From: an uncultured Gammaproteobacteria bacterium
GTDB taxonomy: Bacteria; Pseudomonadota; Gammaproteobacteria; Enterobacterales; Psychrobiaceae
Assembly: GCA_913060565.1 (NCBI GenBank)
Contig: CAJXRU010000017.1
Location: forward strand, 1-43,429
Direction: 5' to 3'
Length of the DNA: 43,429 nt
Shown here: piece by piece, positions 17,293 through 26,552 of the stretch
How the letters are laid out: every line of letters begins with the position of its first letter
Position numbering within the stretch: the first letter of the stretch is position 1
Notes under the pieces: model-generated
Database searches by the model: none
What the model saw: the letters and a program-made list of their open reading frames with translations, nothing else
What the model was told of the DNA's origin: nothing
Made by a program: the position numbers and the translations under genes

Positions 17293-18738
17293 ATGCAAAT
17301 TTCCAACGCGATACTGGTATGTAGTTCTAACTCAGTATATTTAGAGTCGCTTTCCACCATTTTGGACTTTATTGGCGAAACCGTTATAAAAAGTAACAGT
17401 ATTAAAGAACTTGAAGCACTAATCGTTGGACAAGAAACCATTTACCGTAGTGTTATTATCGACCATCAGGTAGCAAACTTTAGTGAGAGTTTAATTACAG
17501 AACTTCCAAAGCAACCATTTTTGGTTGTTGGTGATGATGTAAGTCATTTGGCTAATAATTATTCTCATGTGATTGGTGTTCTGCCCTACGAAGTCAAATA
17601 TGCAAAATTGACCCAAGAACTTCACAATTGTCAGGACTTTTTAAATAAAAGGCCAGCGACTCATGCTGTCTCGGGCTCTTCCTCCATGTTATTTAGAAGT
17701 TTGGTTGGTCGAAGCAACAATATTCAAAATGTACGTGTGCTTATTGAACAAGTGGCTCAAACTGACGCTAATGTGTTGGTACTTGGAGAATCCGGTACTG
17801 GTAAAGAAGTTATTGCCCGTAATGTTCATTATTATTCCAAACGACGTGAAGGCCCGTTTATTCCTGTGAATTGTGGTGCGATTCCGCCTGAACTTTTGGA
17901 AAGTGAATTATTTGGCCATGAAAAAGGCGCATTTACAGGTGCTTATACTGCACGAAAAGGGCGCTTTGAACTGGCAGAAGGCGGTACGTTATTTTTGGAT
18001 GAAATTGGTGATATGCCTCAACCAATGCAGGTCAAATTATTGCGGGTTTTGCAAGAACGAACTTTTGAACGAGTTGGTGGCAATAAAACCATGACTTGTA
18101 ATGTTCGTATTGTTGCCGCAACACATCAACATCTCGAAGAGCAGATTAAAGACGGTAAATTTAGAGAAGATTTGTTCTATCGTCTCAATGTTTTTCCAAT
18201 TGATGTACCTGCACTGAGAGATCGTAAAGACGATATTCCGTTGTTATTACAAGAGTTGGTTACGAGAATGGAGTCTGCTTACAATACTTCTGTGCGCTTT
18301 ACTCAGCGTTGTATGGAGTCTCTGATGATGGCTGATTGGTCCGGTAATGTTCGTGAGTTAAGTAACCTGGTGGAACGTTTGGTTATTCTTTATCCAAATA
18401 ATCTCATCGACGTTAATGATCTACCAGCGAAATATCGTCATTTAGATGTGCCAGAATTTGAACCAGATTATCCTGAAGAAATGCAAGAACAAGATGCATT
18501 TGCTGCAATTTTTAGCGGTGAAGATGTTGTTGAGGTACCCGAAAAAACAGTGATGACAGAGTTGCCGTCTGAGGGGGTTAACCTCAAAGAAATGCTTTCA
18601 GAACTGGAAGTTGACCTGATTCGTCAAGCATTAGAGCAACAAGAATATGTTGTGTCCCGCGCGGCAGACATTTTAGGGATGCGCCGAACGACATTAGTTG
18701 AAAAAATGCGAAAATATGGCATGTCTAAAGACGGATAA
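17293..18738 (+). CDS. flrA: Flagellar master regulator, sigma-54-dependent activator
   Basis: A 481-residue enhancer-binding protein of the FlrA/FleQ family, the class I activator of the flagellar cascade. Residues 1-120 are a receiver-like FleQ domain without a convincing phosphorylation site. The AAA+ domain has Walker A GESGTGKE (165-172), the sigma-54-contacting GAFTGA (212-217), Walker [10 protein letters not shown], and the RLNVFPI region. A Fis-type helix-turn-helix ends the protein ([20 protein letters not shown]). In other polar flagellates it turns on flrBC and class II basal-body genes and binds cyclic di-GMP. It is divergent from pseB and has a FlrA box in its own upstream region. 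A methyltransferase gene follows three bases after its stop. Confidence 0.95.
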   Translation: MQISNAILVCSSNSVYLESLSTILDFIGETVIKSNSIKELEALIVGQETIYRSVIIDHQVANFSESLITELPKQPFLVVGDDVSHLANNYSHVIGVLPYEVKYAKLTQELHNCQDFLNKRPATHAVSGSSSMLFRSLVGRSNNIQNVRVLIEQVAQTDANVLVLGESGTGKEVIARNVHYYSKRREGPFIPVNCGAIPPELLESELFGHEKGAFTGAYTARKGRFELAEGGTLFLDEIGDMPQPMQVKLLRVLQERTFERVGGNKTMTCNVRIVAATHQHLEEQIKDGKFREDLFYRLNVFPIDVPALRDRKDDIPLLLQELVTRMESAYNTSVRFTQRCMESLMMADWSGNVRELSNLVERLVILYPNNLIDVNDLPAKYRHLDVPEFEPDYPEEMQEQDAFAAIFSGEDVVEVPEKTVMTELPSEGVNLKEMLSELEVDLIRQALEQQEYVVSRAADILGMRRTTLVEKMRKYGMSKDG

Positions 18739-18741
18739 TTT

Positions 18742-19653
18742 ATGTTAAAACTCCCTGTTTCAGCGCGGTTATTGCAGCACATGTATCGTCGTGGCGAAAA
18801 CATCATGAGTTATCTAACGACTCATTTGAAAAAAGAACAGCAGCAACAAGAAATTATAGAAGTTGCTTATGATATGCAATCTGGTTGTTATGTAGATGCC
18901 ATGATTAATGCGCCACATTTTATTGAGTTTAAACATCGTTATATTGATGAGTTAGTGCAAGAGCTTAATCAACTAGCCCCAATAAGTTCGATATTAGATG
19001 CTGGCGTGGGCGAGGGTATAACGCTTGCTCCGTTATTAGATCAATTTCCTAAGACTGTAGAAAGTTACGGCGTTGATATCAGTTGGTCGCGTATTAATTA
19101 TGCAAAGGATTGGCTTAAGAAGCAGGGACAAACAACGACAACGCTGTGTACCGGAAACTTAACTGATTTACCTTTTGCCGATAACTCTATCGACCTCGTC
19201 TTTACTTCCCATGCTATTGAGCCAAATCATGGTAATGAGCAATCTATTATTGAGGAGCTATTTCGAGTAGCTCATAAATATGTAGTGTTATTGGAGCCAA
19301 GTTATGAATTCGCGAGTGAAGAAGCCAGATCTCGCATGGATAAGTTAGGTTATTGCCGCGCAATTGAACAGACATGTATCGATTTAGGTTATAAAATTAT
19401 TAAGCATCAGTTATTTTCTCATTCGTCTAATCCGTTGAATCCTACGGCAATTACCATTATAGAGAAGTTATCTAATATGCCTAAATCTCAACATGTAATG
19501 GCCTGCCCAGAACATAAAACACCTTTAATAAGTGGAAGCGGAGCGCTATACAGTGATGAGGGCCTTAGAGCATACCCAGTCATCGCTGGTATTCCGTGTT
19601 TACGAGTTGAAAATAGTATCTTTGCTAGCCACTTTAATAAATTTAGTGTTTAA
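18742..19653 (+). CDS. Class I methyltransferase with degenerate Trm112-like tail
   Basis: A 303-residue SAM-dependent methyltransferase inserted between flrA and flrB. Motif I is LDAGVGEG at about residues 88-95, then GVDISWSRINYA, a DLPFADNSIDLVFTSH post-motif (Methyltransf_11 style), and VVLLEPSYE. The C-terminal ~45 residues (MACPEHKTPL ... YPVIAGIPCLR) recall the Trm112/UPF0434 zinc-ribbon tail found on some surface-polysaccharide methyltransferases, but only one Cys-Pro-x-His knuckle remains. The ATG at 18742 is three bases after flrA; ATG codons at 18781 and 18805 are alternatives. Co-transcription with flrA is likely. Flagellin, its glycan or a regulator are possible targets; none is proven. 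Confidence 0.78.
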   Translation: MLKLPVSARLLQHMYRRGENIMSYLTTHLKKEQQQQEIIEVAYDMQSGCYVDAMINAPHFIEFKHRYIDELVQELNQLAPISSILDAGVGEGITLAPLLDQFPKTVESYGVDISWSRINYAKDWLKKQGQTTTTLCTGNLTDLPFADNSIDLVFTSHAIEPNHGNEQSIIEELFRVAHKYVVLLEPSYEFASEEARSRMDKLGYCRAIEQTCIDLGYKIIKHQLFSHSSNPLNPTAITIIEKLSNMPKSQHVMACPEHKTPLISGSGALYSDEGLRAYPVIAGIPCLRVENSIFASHFNKFSV

Positions 19654-19680
19654 GGTCTTGAAATGTAAGTAAATAAAACT

Positions 19681-19696
19681 TGGCACATTAGGTGCA
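19681..19696 (+). promoter_or_regulatory. Sigma-54 promoter of flrBC
   Basis: TGGCACATTAGGTGCA has GG (19682-19683) and GC (19694-19695) exactly ten bases apart, matching the -24/-12 consensus. It lies 47 bases before the flrB ATG, as expected for a FlrA-activated class II promoter. Confidence 0.85.
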
Positions 19697-19701
19697 TTCT
19701 C

Positions 19702-19733
19702 ATCAATAAATCTCAAGAAGACAATTTATTGAC
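19702..19733 (+). promoter_or_regulatory. FlrA-box pair downstream of the flrB promoter
   Basis: GACAATTTATTGAC (19720-19733) is, on the other strand, one mismatch from the FleQ consensus. ATCAATAAATCTCA (19702-19715) keeps only the left half. Both lie in the flrB leader, downstream of the sigma-54 element. Leader binding is what is known for Pseudomonas FleQ at flagellar promoters. Confidence 0.5.
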
Positions 19734-19742
19734 GAGGCTGTT

Positions 19743-20798
19743 ATGGCACCACAATTTCATCAACCAACGACACCTGGACGTATTTCACAAAATCGTCTGG
19801 CACATCTTGTTGATATTCTTCCTTCTGGTGTCATCATTCTTGATGCAAATGGTCGTGTCGAGGAAGCTAATCGTATGGCGTTAGGCTTTTTTGGTGACAA
19901 CGTAGTTGGCCAACGCTGGGCAACGGTTATTAATAGTGTATTTGAACCCCGCGCCGATGATGGTCACGAGGTCTCTCTAAAAGACGGTCGTCGTTTAAAG
20001 ATTGCTATTTCATCACTTGCCCCTGAAGATGGGCAGTTAATATTAGTGACCGATTTAACACAAACCCGTCAAATGCAAAATAATATGGCGCATATGCAGC
20101 GTTTATCTGCACTGGGTAAAATGGTTGCGTCCTTAGCACATCAAGTTCGCACTCCGTTGTCTGCAGCGATGTTGTATGCCGCTAATTTAAAAAGTAAGGC
20201 GATGACTCCGCAATCAAAAGAGCGTTTTCACGACAAATTGATGGCACGTTTAAAAGATTTAGAGCAGCAAGTAAATGATATGTTGATGTTTGCACGCAGT
20301 GATAGCGGTCAACTATCAACAGAAATTTCATTACAGGAAATCTTAAGCGAAGTTCAATCGTCCAGTGATGCCATGATGGATCAACACAAAGCAAACTTAA
20401 TGGTTACTCTCCCAGATCCTGATCTCTTAGTCATGGGTAATCGTACTGCGCTAAGTGGTGCCATCACGAACCTCATTCACAACGCTATTCAGGCTAAACC
20501 ACAAGGGTTGATGATGCATTTGATTGCAAAACGTCACGGCGACAATGAAGTAGAGATTTCATTGGTTGATAACGGCCCTGGAATTTCGGTAGCCAACCAA
20601 CAAAAGATATTTGAACCCTTTTATACGACTAAGTCACAAGGAACCGGGCTAGGGTTAGCTGTTGTCCAATCGGTGGCTAAATCACATCGCGGCCAACTTA
20701 CTTTGGTATCTAAACAGGGGCAAGGTTCGTGCTTTTCATTAATATTACCGCTACATCGAGAAGCTGCTGTTGTTGTTAAACATGCCGCTGTCGGTTAA
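19743..20798 (+). CDS. flrB: Flagellar sensor histidine kinase
   Basis: A 351-residue cytoplasmic sensor kinase (FlrB/FleS) with no membrane segment. Residues about 15-110 form a PAS domain (LPSGVIILDANGRVEEANRMA). The HisKA H-box is LAHQVRTPLSAA with phospho-acceptor H133. The HATPase domain has NLIHNAIQA, DNGPGIS, FEPFYTTKSQGTGLGL. It phosphorylates FlrC to switch on class III flagellar genes after early basal-body assembly. The start has GAGG five bases upstream. A sigma-54 promoter and FlrA boxes lie in its leader, and flrC follows 30 bases downstream. Confidence 0.95.
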   Translation: MAPQFHQPTTPGRISQNRLAHLVDILPSGVIILDANGRVEEANRMALGFFGDNVVGQRWATVINSVFEPRADDGHEVSLKDGRRLKIAISSLAPEDGQLILVTDLTQTRQMQNNMAHMQRLSALGKMVASLAHQVRTPLSAAMLYAANLKSKAMTPQSKERFHDKLMARLKDLEQQVNDMLMFARSDSGQLSTEISLQEILSEVQSSSDAMMDQHKANLMVTLPDPDLLVMGNRTALSGAITNLIHNAIQAKPQGLMMHLIAKRHGDNEVEISLVDNGPGISVANQQKIFEPFYTTKSQGTGLGLAVVQSVAKSHRGQLTLVSKQGQGSCFSLILPLHREAAVVVKHAAVG

Positions 20799-20828
20799 TC
20801 ATAGCCAGTTATTAGGAGAAATAATTCT

Positions 20829-22193
20829 ATGAATTCTCATAAAATATTAGTTGTTGAAGATGATGCTGGTTTACGTGAAGCCCTTGTCGATACCTTGATG
20901 CTGGGTGGCTATGAATGCGTTGAATGTGAAAGCGGTGAAGAAGCATTGTTAACCCTTAAAACTACACCTGTTTCTATGGTGGTATCTGATGTTCAAATGG
21001 GCGGCATGTCAGGACTCTCCTTATTGAGAAGTATAAAACTTAAATGGCCTGAGCTGCCAATGTTGTTAATGACTGCTTATGCCACCATAGATGACGCGGT
21101 GAGTGCGATGCGAGATGGCGCATCAGATTATATGGCTAAGCCATTTGCGCCGGAAGTCTTGCTTAATTTAGTGAGTCGTTATTTGCCTGTGCCAACAATT
21201 GCAACTAACGATCCCATTATTGGTGACCCAAAATCTGTCGAATTATTGGCGCTGGCGAAAAAAGTCGCTCAAAGCGACGCGTCCGTGATGATAAGTGGAC
21301 CATCAGGCTCTGGTAAAGAGGTTCTTAGTCAGTATATTCACAATCAATCAAAACGTTGTGAAAAGCCTTTTGTTGCCATTAACTGCGCCGCGATACCTGA
21401 AAATATGCTTGAATCTACTTTATTTGGTTATGAAAAAGGCGCTTTTACTGGTGCACTTCAAGCTTGTCCTGGTAAATTTGAACAAGCGCAGGGCGGTACA
21501 ATTCTGCTCGACGAAATTACCGAAATGGATATCAGCTTGCAGGCGAAGTTACTTCGTGTTCTGCAAGAAAAAGAAGTAGAGCGTTTAGGCTCACGTAAAA
21601 CAATTAAACTTGATGTACGTGTATTAGCAACATCAAACCGTGATCTACGCCAATCGGTTAAGAATAAAGAATTCCGTGAAGACTTGTACTATCGACTGAA
21701 TGTATTTCCGTTGGCATGGCCGCACTTAAAAGAGCGCCGTGGCGATATTATTCCATTGGCGGAGCACTTGCTTTCACGTCATTGGCAGCAGTCTGGCCCA
21801 GCGCCTGTTTATTCAACTGACGCTAAACTGATGTTGCAACGTCATAGTTGGCCAGGGAACGTACGTGAGTTAGACAACGTCGTGCAACGCGCGCTTATTT
21901 TGAGTAATGGTGAAGAGGTTGCGGTCAGTGACTTGATTATAGAATCATTGGACGACAGTCAAGATAGCAACGAAGATGAAACGCCAATGATGACAGCGGT
22001 TCCTAGCAATGTAGTTCATAGTGATGTTTTAGGCAACGAGCTTAAACAGCAAGAAAATCAAATTATTATTGATACATTGGCTGCGTGTAATGGTTCACGC
22101 AAGGCTGTTGCTGAAAAACTCGGGATTAGCCCTCGAACGCTGCGATACAAACTCGCAAAAATTCGCGAGCAAGGAATTGAGTTACCTGCATAA
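20829..22193 (+). CDS. flrC: Flagellar NtrC-family response regulator
   Basis: A 454-residue response regulator. The receiver domain has the acidic pocket E10-D11-D12 and phospho-acceptor D54 (VVSDVQMGG), with KPF near residue 103. The AAA+ domain has SGPSGSGKE, GAFTGA (in [10 protein letters not shown]) and ILLDEITEMD. A Fis-type helix-turn-helix closes it (GSRKAVAEKLGISPRTLRYKL). With sigma-54 it activates class III genes such as hook and flagellin genes. It shares the flrB transcript, has AGGAG ten bases before the ATG, and is followed by a strong intrinsic terminator. Confidence 0.96.
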   Translation: MNSHKILVVEDDAGLREALVDTLMLGGYECVECESGEEALLTLKTTPVSMVVSDVQMGGMSGLSLLRSIKLKWPELPMLLMTAYATIDDAVSAMRDGASDYMAKPFAPEVLLNLVSRYLPVPTIATNDPIIGDPKSVELLALAKKVAQSDASVMISGPSGSGKEVLSQYIHNQSKRCEKPFVAINCAAIPENMLESTLFGYEKGAFTGALQACPGKFEQAQGGTILLDEITEMDISLQAKLLRVLQEKEVERLGSRKTIKLDVRVLATSNRDLRQSVKNKEFREDLYYRLNVFPLAWPHLKERRGDIIPLAEHLLSRHWQQSGPAPVYSTDAKLMLQRHSWPGNVRELDNVVQRALILSNGEEVAVSDLIIESLDDSQDSNEDETPMMTAVPSNVVHSDVLGNELKQQENQIIIDTLAACNGSRKAVAEKLGISPRTLRYKLAKIREQGIELPA

Positions 22194-22214
22194 TCGCTAA
22201 ATATATCAATATCT

Positions 22215-22251
22215 AAAGCAGACTTGAACTAAGATTTAAGTCTGCTTTTTT
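22215..22251 (+). terminator. Rho-independent terminator after flrC
   Basis: An 11-base stem, AAAGCAGACTT (22215-22225) with AAGTCTGCTTT (22238-22248), encloses a 12-base loop. The right arm runs into six T (22246-22251). It ends the flrA-MT-flrBC unit before the fliE promoter. Confidence 0.9.
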
Positions 22252-22266
22252 CGTGCTCCTAATTTG

Positions 22267-22282
22267 TGGCAAGGTAATTGCT
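22267..22282 (+). promoter_or_regulatory. Sigma-54 promoter of the fliE operon
   Basis: TGGCAAGGTAATTGCT has GG (22268-22269) and GC (22280-22281) separated by ten bases. It lies 62 bases before the fliE ATG. It fits class II control of fliEFGHIJ by FlrA. Confidence 0.88.
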
Positions 22283-22306
22283 TTATCTGTCATAAATAAC
22301 GCAATT

Positions 22307-22320
22307 GCCAAAAAATTGTC
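22307..22320 (+). promoter_or_regulatory. Degenerate FlrA box in the fliE leader
   Basis: GCCAAAAAATTGTC matches 11 of 14 positions of GTCAATAAATTGAC. It sits in the leader downstream of the sigma-54 element, like the better box before flrB. A weak match on its own; its position supports it. Confidence 0.35.
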
Positions 22321-22344
22321 GTTTCAATATTCGGGAGCACAGCC

Positions 22345-22704
22345 ATGAACATCAATACAAACTCAAATGCTATGTTAAGCAACATGCAAAACATGATTGC
22401 TAAAGCGCAGATGCAAACGCCAGGCATTAACCAGCCAAACATGGGGAATATTGAAACTCGTCAGGTAACTCAGACCAATGGCAGTGATTTTGCCAGCATG
22501 CTAAAAAGTGCAGTTGATAATGTAAATGGTCTACAAAAACACTCAAAAGCATTGCAAACTGCTGTTGAAATGGGAGATCGCAGTGTCAGTATTTCAGATG
22601 CGATGATCGCTTCTCAAAAATCAAGTGTTGCCTTTAGTGCCACCGTCGAAGTAAGAAATAAATTTGTTGAAGCTTACAAAGAAATCATGAGCATGCCTGT
22701 TTAG
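22345..22704 (+). CDS. fliE: Flagellar MS-ring/rod junction protein
   Basis: A 119-residue FliE, the small protein joining the FliF ring to the proximal rod and exported early by the flagellar type III system. The C-terminal half is typical: FASMLKSAVDNVNGLQKHSKAL, GDRSVSISDAMIASQKSSVAF and VRNKFVEAYKEIMSMPV. The N-terminus is Met/Asn/Gln-rich and flexible. GGGAG lies seven bases before the ATG. It is the first gene of the operon running to fliJ, under a sigma-54 promoter. Confidence 0.95.
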   Translation: MNINTNSNAMLSNMQNMIAKAQMQTPGINQPNMGNIETRQVTQTNGSDFASMLKSAVDNVNGLQKHSKALQTAVEMGDRSVSISDAMIASQKSSVAFSATVEVRNKFVEAYKEIMSMPV

Positions 22705-22795
22705 TAAATTTTGTTAGGTAAAGTCTTTTAAATTATGACATTATTAGCAAGATAGACTACGTCTACGTAATTTTTAAATTTTGGAAGGTAATCCT

Positions 22796-24532
22796 GTGAG
22801 TCAAGCGAGTGAATCGACAGATATGATGGTGTCAGATGACCAACATCCCATCACAACTTCAAATACCGCGATACCCGATGAAAAAACCGGTGCTTTTTCC
22901 GGTTTAGGTGATGGCGAAACCATGCGCCAAATCGTTATGGTTGTTGCGTTGACCGTCTGTTTAGCTTTAGCTGTAATGGTTGTTTTTTGGGCGCAAGAGC
23001 CTGAGTATCGACCGCTAGGGAAAATGAACACAGAAGAGTTTACTACCACGTTAGACTTTCTTGACCTAAATAAATTTGACTACAAAACTGAAAACCGTGA
23101 AATTCTCGTCACCCAAGATGATTATCAAAAAATTAAGCTCGCCTTAGTTAGAGCGGGTATGGATGCGGCGCCTGCTAATGGGGACGATATCTTAATGCAG
23201 GATATGGGCTTTGGTGTCTCTCAGCGTTTAGAGCGAGAACGTCTCAAGCATAGTCGCGAAAAGCAACTCGCAAGTGCAATTAGTGAACTTAAAAACGTAT
23301 CCCGCGCTCGCGTATTACTCGCCATTCCAAAAGAAAATGTATTTTCTCGTCGTGATAAAAAGGCCAGTGCAACAGTCGTCGTTACGCTAAATCGTGGGCG
23401 TCAACTAACCCAAGGTGAAGTCGATAGTATTGTTGATATTGTGTCGTCAGCCGTGCCGTCGCTGGAACCAGGTCGTGTATCCATTGCTGACCAAGCAGGA
23501 CGTTCTTTAAAATCAGGTAACGAAGATCCTTCAAGTATTCGTAGTCGCAAAGAATTCGAGCAAGAAAAGAAACAAGAAGGTGCATATTTATCGAAAATTG
23601 ATACGATTTTAATTCCCGTTGTCGGTTTAGGGAATTACACGGCACAAGTGGATGTTTCAATGGATTTCACTGCCGTTGAAGAAACACAGCAACGCTATAA
23701 TCCTGACTTACCCGCAATACGAAGTGAACGAACGTCTGAAAACAGCAATGTTGGCAATGTTATTAGTGGTGTTGCTGGTGCTTTAAGTAATCAGCCGCCA
23801 TTGGAATCAGAAATTCCTCAACAAGCGAGTGAGCTGCAAGGTAATGAAAGTAGCAGCGGTCAGCCTGGACAATTTCAAAAAGAAGCGACTCGCAACTTTG
23901 AGTTAGACACTACGATTAGTCACATACGTCAACAAGTCGGCATTATTAAACGCGTTAGTGTGTCGGTAGCTTTAGATTATAAAACGATGCCAGCAGCAGA
24001 AGGCGGAGAGTCGACACAAGCACCTCGAACCGCTGAGGAGCTTGCAAACATTACGCGTTTATTACAAGGCAGTATAGGTTTCAATCAAGCCCGTGGCGAT
24101 GTACTCGAAGTAGTAACAACTCAGTTTTATAAAGAAGAAATTGAAGCCGCCGCAGAATTACCAATGTGGGAACAGCCGTGGTTCTGGAAACTGGTTAAGT
24201 TAGTGATGGGCGGGTTAATTATTATTGCCATTATCGCTTTCTTAGTTCGCCCAATGTTAAATCGTCTCATCTACCCTGATGCAGAAGAAGATAGCGATGA
24301 GATGAATGAAGATGATTTAGCTGACTTTGATGACCAGTTTGCATCTGACACGGTAGACATGTTGGCAGCATCGGATAGTGATTACACCTACGCTGATGAT
24401 GGTTCGATTAAAATCCCGAATCTCCATAAAGACGATGATTTATTACGAGCGGTTCGAGCATTAGTCGCCAATGAACCAGATTTATCAATCCAGGTAGTGA
24501 AAAACTGGTTATATCAAGACAGCAACAAGTAA
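22796..24532 (+). CDS. fliF: Flagellar MS-ring protein
   Basis: A 578-residue inner-membrane ring protein on which the basal body is built. The first membrane segment lies near residues 48-68 (IVMVVALTVCLALAVMVVFWA). It is followed by the ring-building motif domains of the FliF/YscJ family (QRLERERLKHSREKQLASAI, ALLAIPKE-like block). The second membrane segment is near 465-485 (LVKLVMGGLIIIAIIAFLV). The acidic C-terminal tail binds FliG. I choose GTG at 22796, seven bases after GGAAGG, over an in-frame TTG at 22781 that would overlap that ribosome site. Confidence 0.96.
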   Translation: MSQASESTDMMVSDDQHPITTSNTAIPDEKTGAFSGLGDGETMRQIVMVVALTVCLALAVMVVFWAQEPEYRPLGKMNTEEFTTTLDFLDLNKFDYKTENREILVTQDDYQKIKLALVRAGMDAAPANGDDILMQDMGFGVSQRLERERLKHSREKQLASAISELKNVSRARVLLAIPKENVFSRRDKKASATVVVTLNRGRQLTQGEVDSIVDIVSSAVPSLEPGRVSIADQAGRSLKSGNEDPSSIRSRKEFEQEKKQEGAYLSKIDTILIPVVGLGNYTAQVDVSMDFTAVEETQQRYNPDLPAIRSERTSENSNVGNVISGVAGALSNQPPLESEIPQQASELQGNESSSGQPGQFQKEATRNFELDTTISHIRQQVGIIKRVSVSVALDYKTMPAAEGGESTQAPRTAEELANITRLLQGSIGFNQARGDVLEVVTTQFYKEEIEAAAELPMWEQPWFWKLVKLVMGGLIIIAIIAFLVRPMLNRLIYPDAEEDSDEMNEDDLADFDDQFASDTVDMLAASDSDYTYADDGSIKIPNLHKDDDLLRAVRALVANEPDLSIQVVKNWLYQDSNK

Positions 24533-24542
24533 CGGATAAGAA

Positions 24543-25589
24543 ATGGCTGAAGAAATTGCAACTCAAGAAGAAAAAGAAGCGAGTTTTGACGCAAGTACCT
24601 TAACGGGTCTTGAAAAAACAGCGTTACTTTTACTCAGTTTAAAAGAAGAAGACGCTGCGAGTATCTTAAAGTCTCTTGAGCCAAAAGAAGTTCAGTATGT
24701 TGGCCAGGCAATGGCAGGATTTGAAGATTTTACGCCCGCAAAGGTGCAGGCTGTGCTACGTGTTTTCTTAGACGATATTCAAGACTTATCATCCATTGGA
24801 TTAAATTCAGAAGACTTTATTCGTAAAGCGCTCATCGAGGCCTTAGGTGAAGATAAAGCATCTAATATCATTGACCAAATTATTTTAGGTGGTAGTGCTA
24901 AAGGTCTAGAATCGCTTAAATGGATGGATGCTCGACAAGTTGCCAATATTATCGTTAGTGAGCATCCCCAAATTCAAACCATCGTATTATCTTATTTGGA
25001 TCCCGAGCAGTCTGCTGAAATATTATCGCAATTCCCGGAAAAAATTCGCTTAGATTTAATGATGCGTATTGCAAACCTTGAAGAGGTTCAACCTGCTGCA
25101 TTGCAAGAACTTAATGACATCATGGAAAAACAGTTTGCTGGTCAAGCTGGCGCACAAGCAGCTAAAATGGGCGGCTTGAAATCGGCTGCTAACATCATGA
25201 ACTACTTAGACAATAATGTTGAAGGGCAATTGATGGACTCTATTCGTGATACAGATGAAGAGATGGCACAAAAACTTCAAGATCTGATGTTTGTCTTTGA
25301 AAACCTTATTGACGTTGATGACCGTGGAATTCAGGCAATTTTACGTGATGTTCAAACAGATGACCTCATGAAAGCTCTTAAAGGTGCAGACGAAGCTCTT
25401 AAAGATAAATTCCTTAATAACATGTCAAAACGTGCTGCTGAAATGTTGGTTGATGATCTTGAAGCCATGGGGCCAATTCGCGTGAGTGAAGTTGAAGTAG
25501 CCCAGAAAGAAATCTTGGCAGTGGCTACACGCTTAGCTGACTCAGGTGAAATTATGCTTGGCGGCGGCGGCGGCGACGAGTTCTTATAA
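24543..25589 (+). CDS. fliG: Flagellar motor switch protein FliG
   Basis: A 348-residue C-ring protein that contacts FliF, FliM and the stator. The N-terminal FliF-binding domain begins LTGLEKTALLLLSL. The middle and C-terminal domains include EHPQIQTIVLSYLDP, LMFVFENLIDVDDRGIQAIL and ALKGADEALKDKFLNNMSKRAAEML, which hold the charged torque helix. The tail is GGGGGDEFL, encoded by five GGC codons; this glycine linker before DEFL is a small oddity. It is ten bases after fliF and 21 before fliH. Confidence 0.97.
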   Translation: MAEEIATQEEKEASFDASTLTGLEKTALLLLSLKEEDAASILKSLEPKEVQYVGQAMAGFEDFTPAKVQAVLRVFLDDIQDLSSIGLNSEDFIRKALIEALGEDKASNIIDQIILGGSAKGLESLKWMDARQVANIIVSEHPQIQTIVLSYLDPEQSAEILSQFPEKIRLDLMMRIANLEEVQPAALQELNDIMEKQFAGQAGAQAAKMGGLKSAANIMNYLDNNVEGQLMDSIRDTDEEMAQKLQDLMFVFENLIDVDDRGIQAILRDVQTDDLMKALKGADEALKDKFLNNMSKRAAEMLVDDLEAMGPIRVSEVEVAQKEILAVATRLADSGEIMLGGGGGDEFL

Positions 25590-25610
25590 TTGGATGATTG
25601 AGGACTGATT

Positions 25611-26552
25611 ATGTCGAACGAAGTGTATAAGCCAACGGATGAAGAACTAGAGCTACTAAAACGCTGGTATGCGCCAGATGTTGGTAAAGAGGTTGATACA
25701 GAGCGCACAAATGCATTTAGAATGAATGTTGCGGGCTTATCAAAACCAGAACCGTTGGCTGACGTTGTCGTTGATGAAAAAGAGAGCAATACATTATCCG
25801 CTCAAGCTTTAGAAGAAATTACTCAGCAAGCGCAAGCGCAAGGCTATCAAGAAGGGCTTGCTAAAGGTAAAGAAGAAGGCTTATTAAAAGGGCATCAGGA
25901 AGGTTACGATCAAGGTCTGGTGCAAGGAATAGAAGACGGCGTTAATCAAGGGCTTGAACAAGCACAACCTCAAATTGCACAGCGTGTTTCAATCATCGAC
26001 GCAATGATTACCAAACTACAGCAACCACTTTCTAGTCAAGATAAGGCAGTGGAAGATGCTTTAATTGAGTTAGCGTTAACACTCGCTAAGAAAATTGTAC
26101 ATGTTGAAATAACGCAGAGTAAGAAACCAATTATTCAAGCTGTTAGTGAAGGAATTAAAGTCATAGGTGGGGAAAGCGCCGTTAGCCTTCATGTTAACCC
26201 TCAAGATTTGGATATTATTGAAAATTTGTTTGGAGAACAACAAAGCGATAAAAGTCGCTTAACCATTGGTTCTGATCCTGCATTGAATATTGGTGATTGC
26301 TATCTCAATGCGACCAATAGTTCAGTTTCATTAAATCTAGATGAGCGAATTAATCAAGTCTTTGATGATTTCAGTAACAAAGCTGCTCCTGAATATGAAT
26401 CAACATCTCAAGTGGCTGCCGAGCATGAGCAACAAACGCTCTCGTCAACGGACATTAATGAGAACATACCGTTTGTTGAAGAACATGATGAAAGTAACAT
26501 ACAAAACAACGACGATAGACTAAATCCGTCAAGCGAAGATACTGATGTCTGA
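25611..26552 (+). CDS. fliH: Flagellar export ATPase regulator FliH
   Basis: A 313-residue FliH, which dimerises, binds and restrains the FliI ATPase and links it to the C-ring. The region near residues 75-125 shows the glycine-spaced GxxxG helix typical of FliH ([16 protein letters not shown] ... [14 protein letters not shown]). The C-terminal domain has [19 protein letters not shown] and [11 protein letters not shown]. It is longer than enteric FliH because of an acidic, Gln/Asn/Ser-rich tail after residue 250. GAGGA lies six bases before the ATG, and the end overlaps fliI by eight bases. Confidence 0.93.
   Translation: MSNEVYKPTDEELELLKRWYAPDVGKEVDTERTNAFRMNVAGLSKPEPLADVVVDEKESNTLSAQALEEITQQAQAQGYQEGLAKGKEEGLLKGHQEGYDQGLVQGIEDGVNQGLEQAQPQIAQRVSIIDAMITKLQQPLSSQDKAVEDALIELALTLAKKIVHVEITQSKKPIIQAVSEGIKVIGGESAVSLHVNPQDLDIIENLFGEQQSDKSRLTIGSDPALNIGDCYLNATNSSVSLNLDERINQVFDDFSNKAAPEYESTSQVAAEHEQQTLSSTDINENIPFVEEHDESNIQNNDDRLNPSSEDTDV

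Noticed and set aside
22753-22765. Inverted repeat TAGAC-TAC-GTCTA between fliE and fliF as a regulatory site
   Set aside because: Five-base arms are expected often by chance, and no promoter element accompanies it.
25352-25789. 145-codon reading frame on the minus strand across fliG/fliH
   Set aside because: It is Ser-rich low complexity, lies antisense to two well-supported genes and has no ribosome site; a shadow frame.
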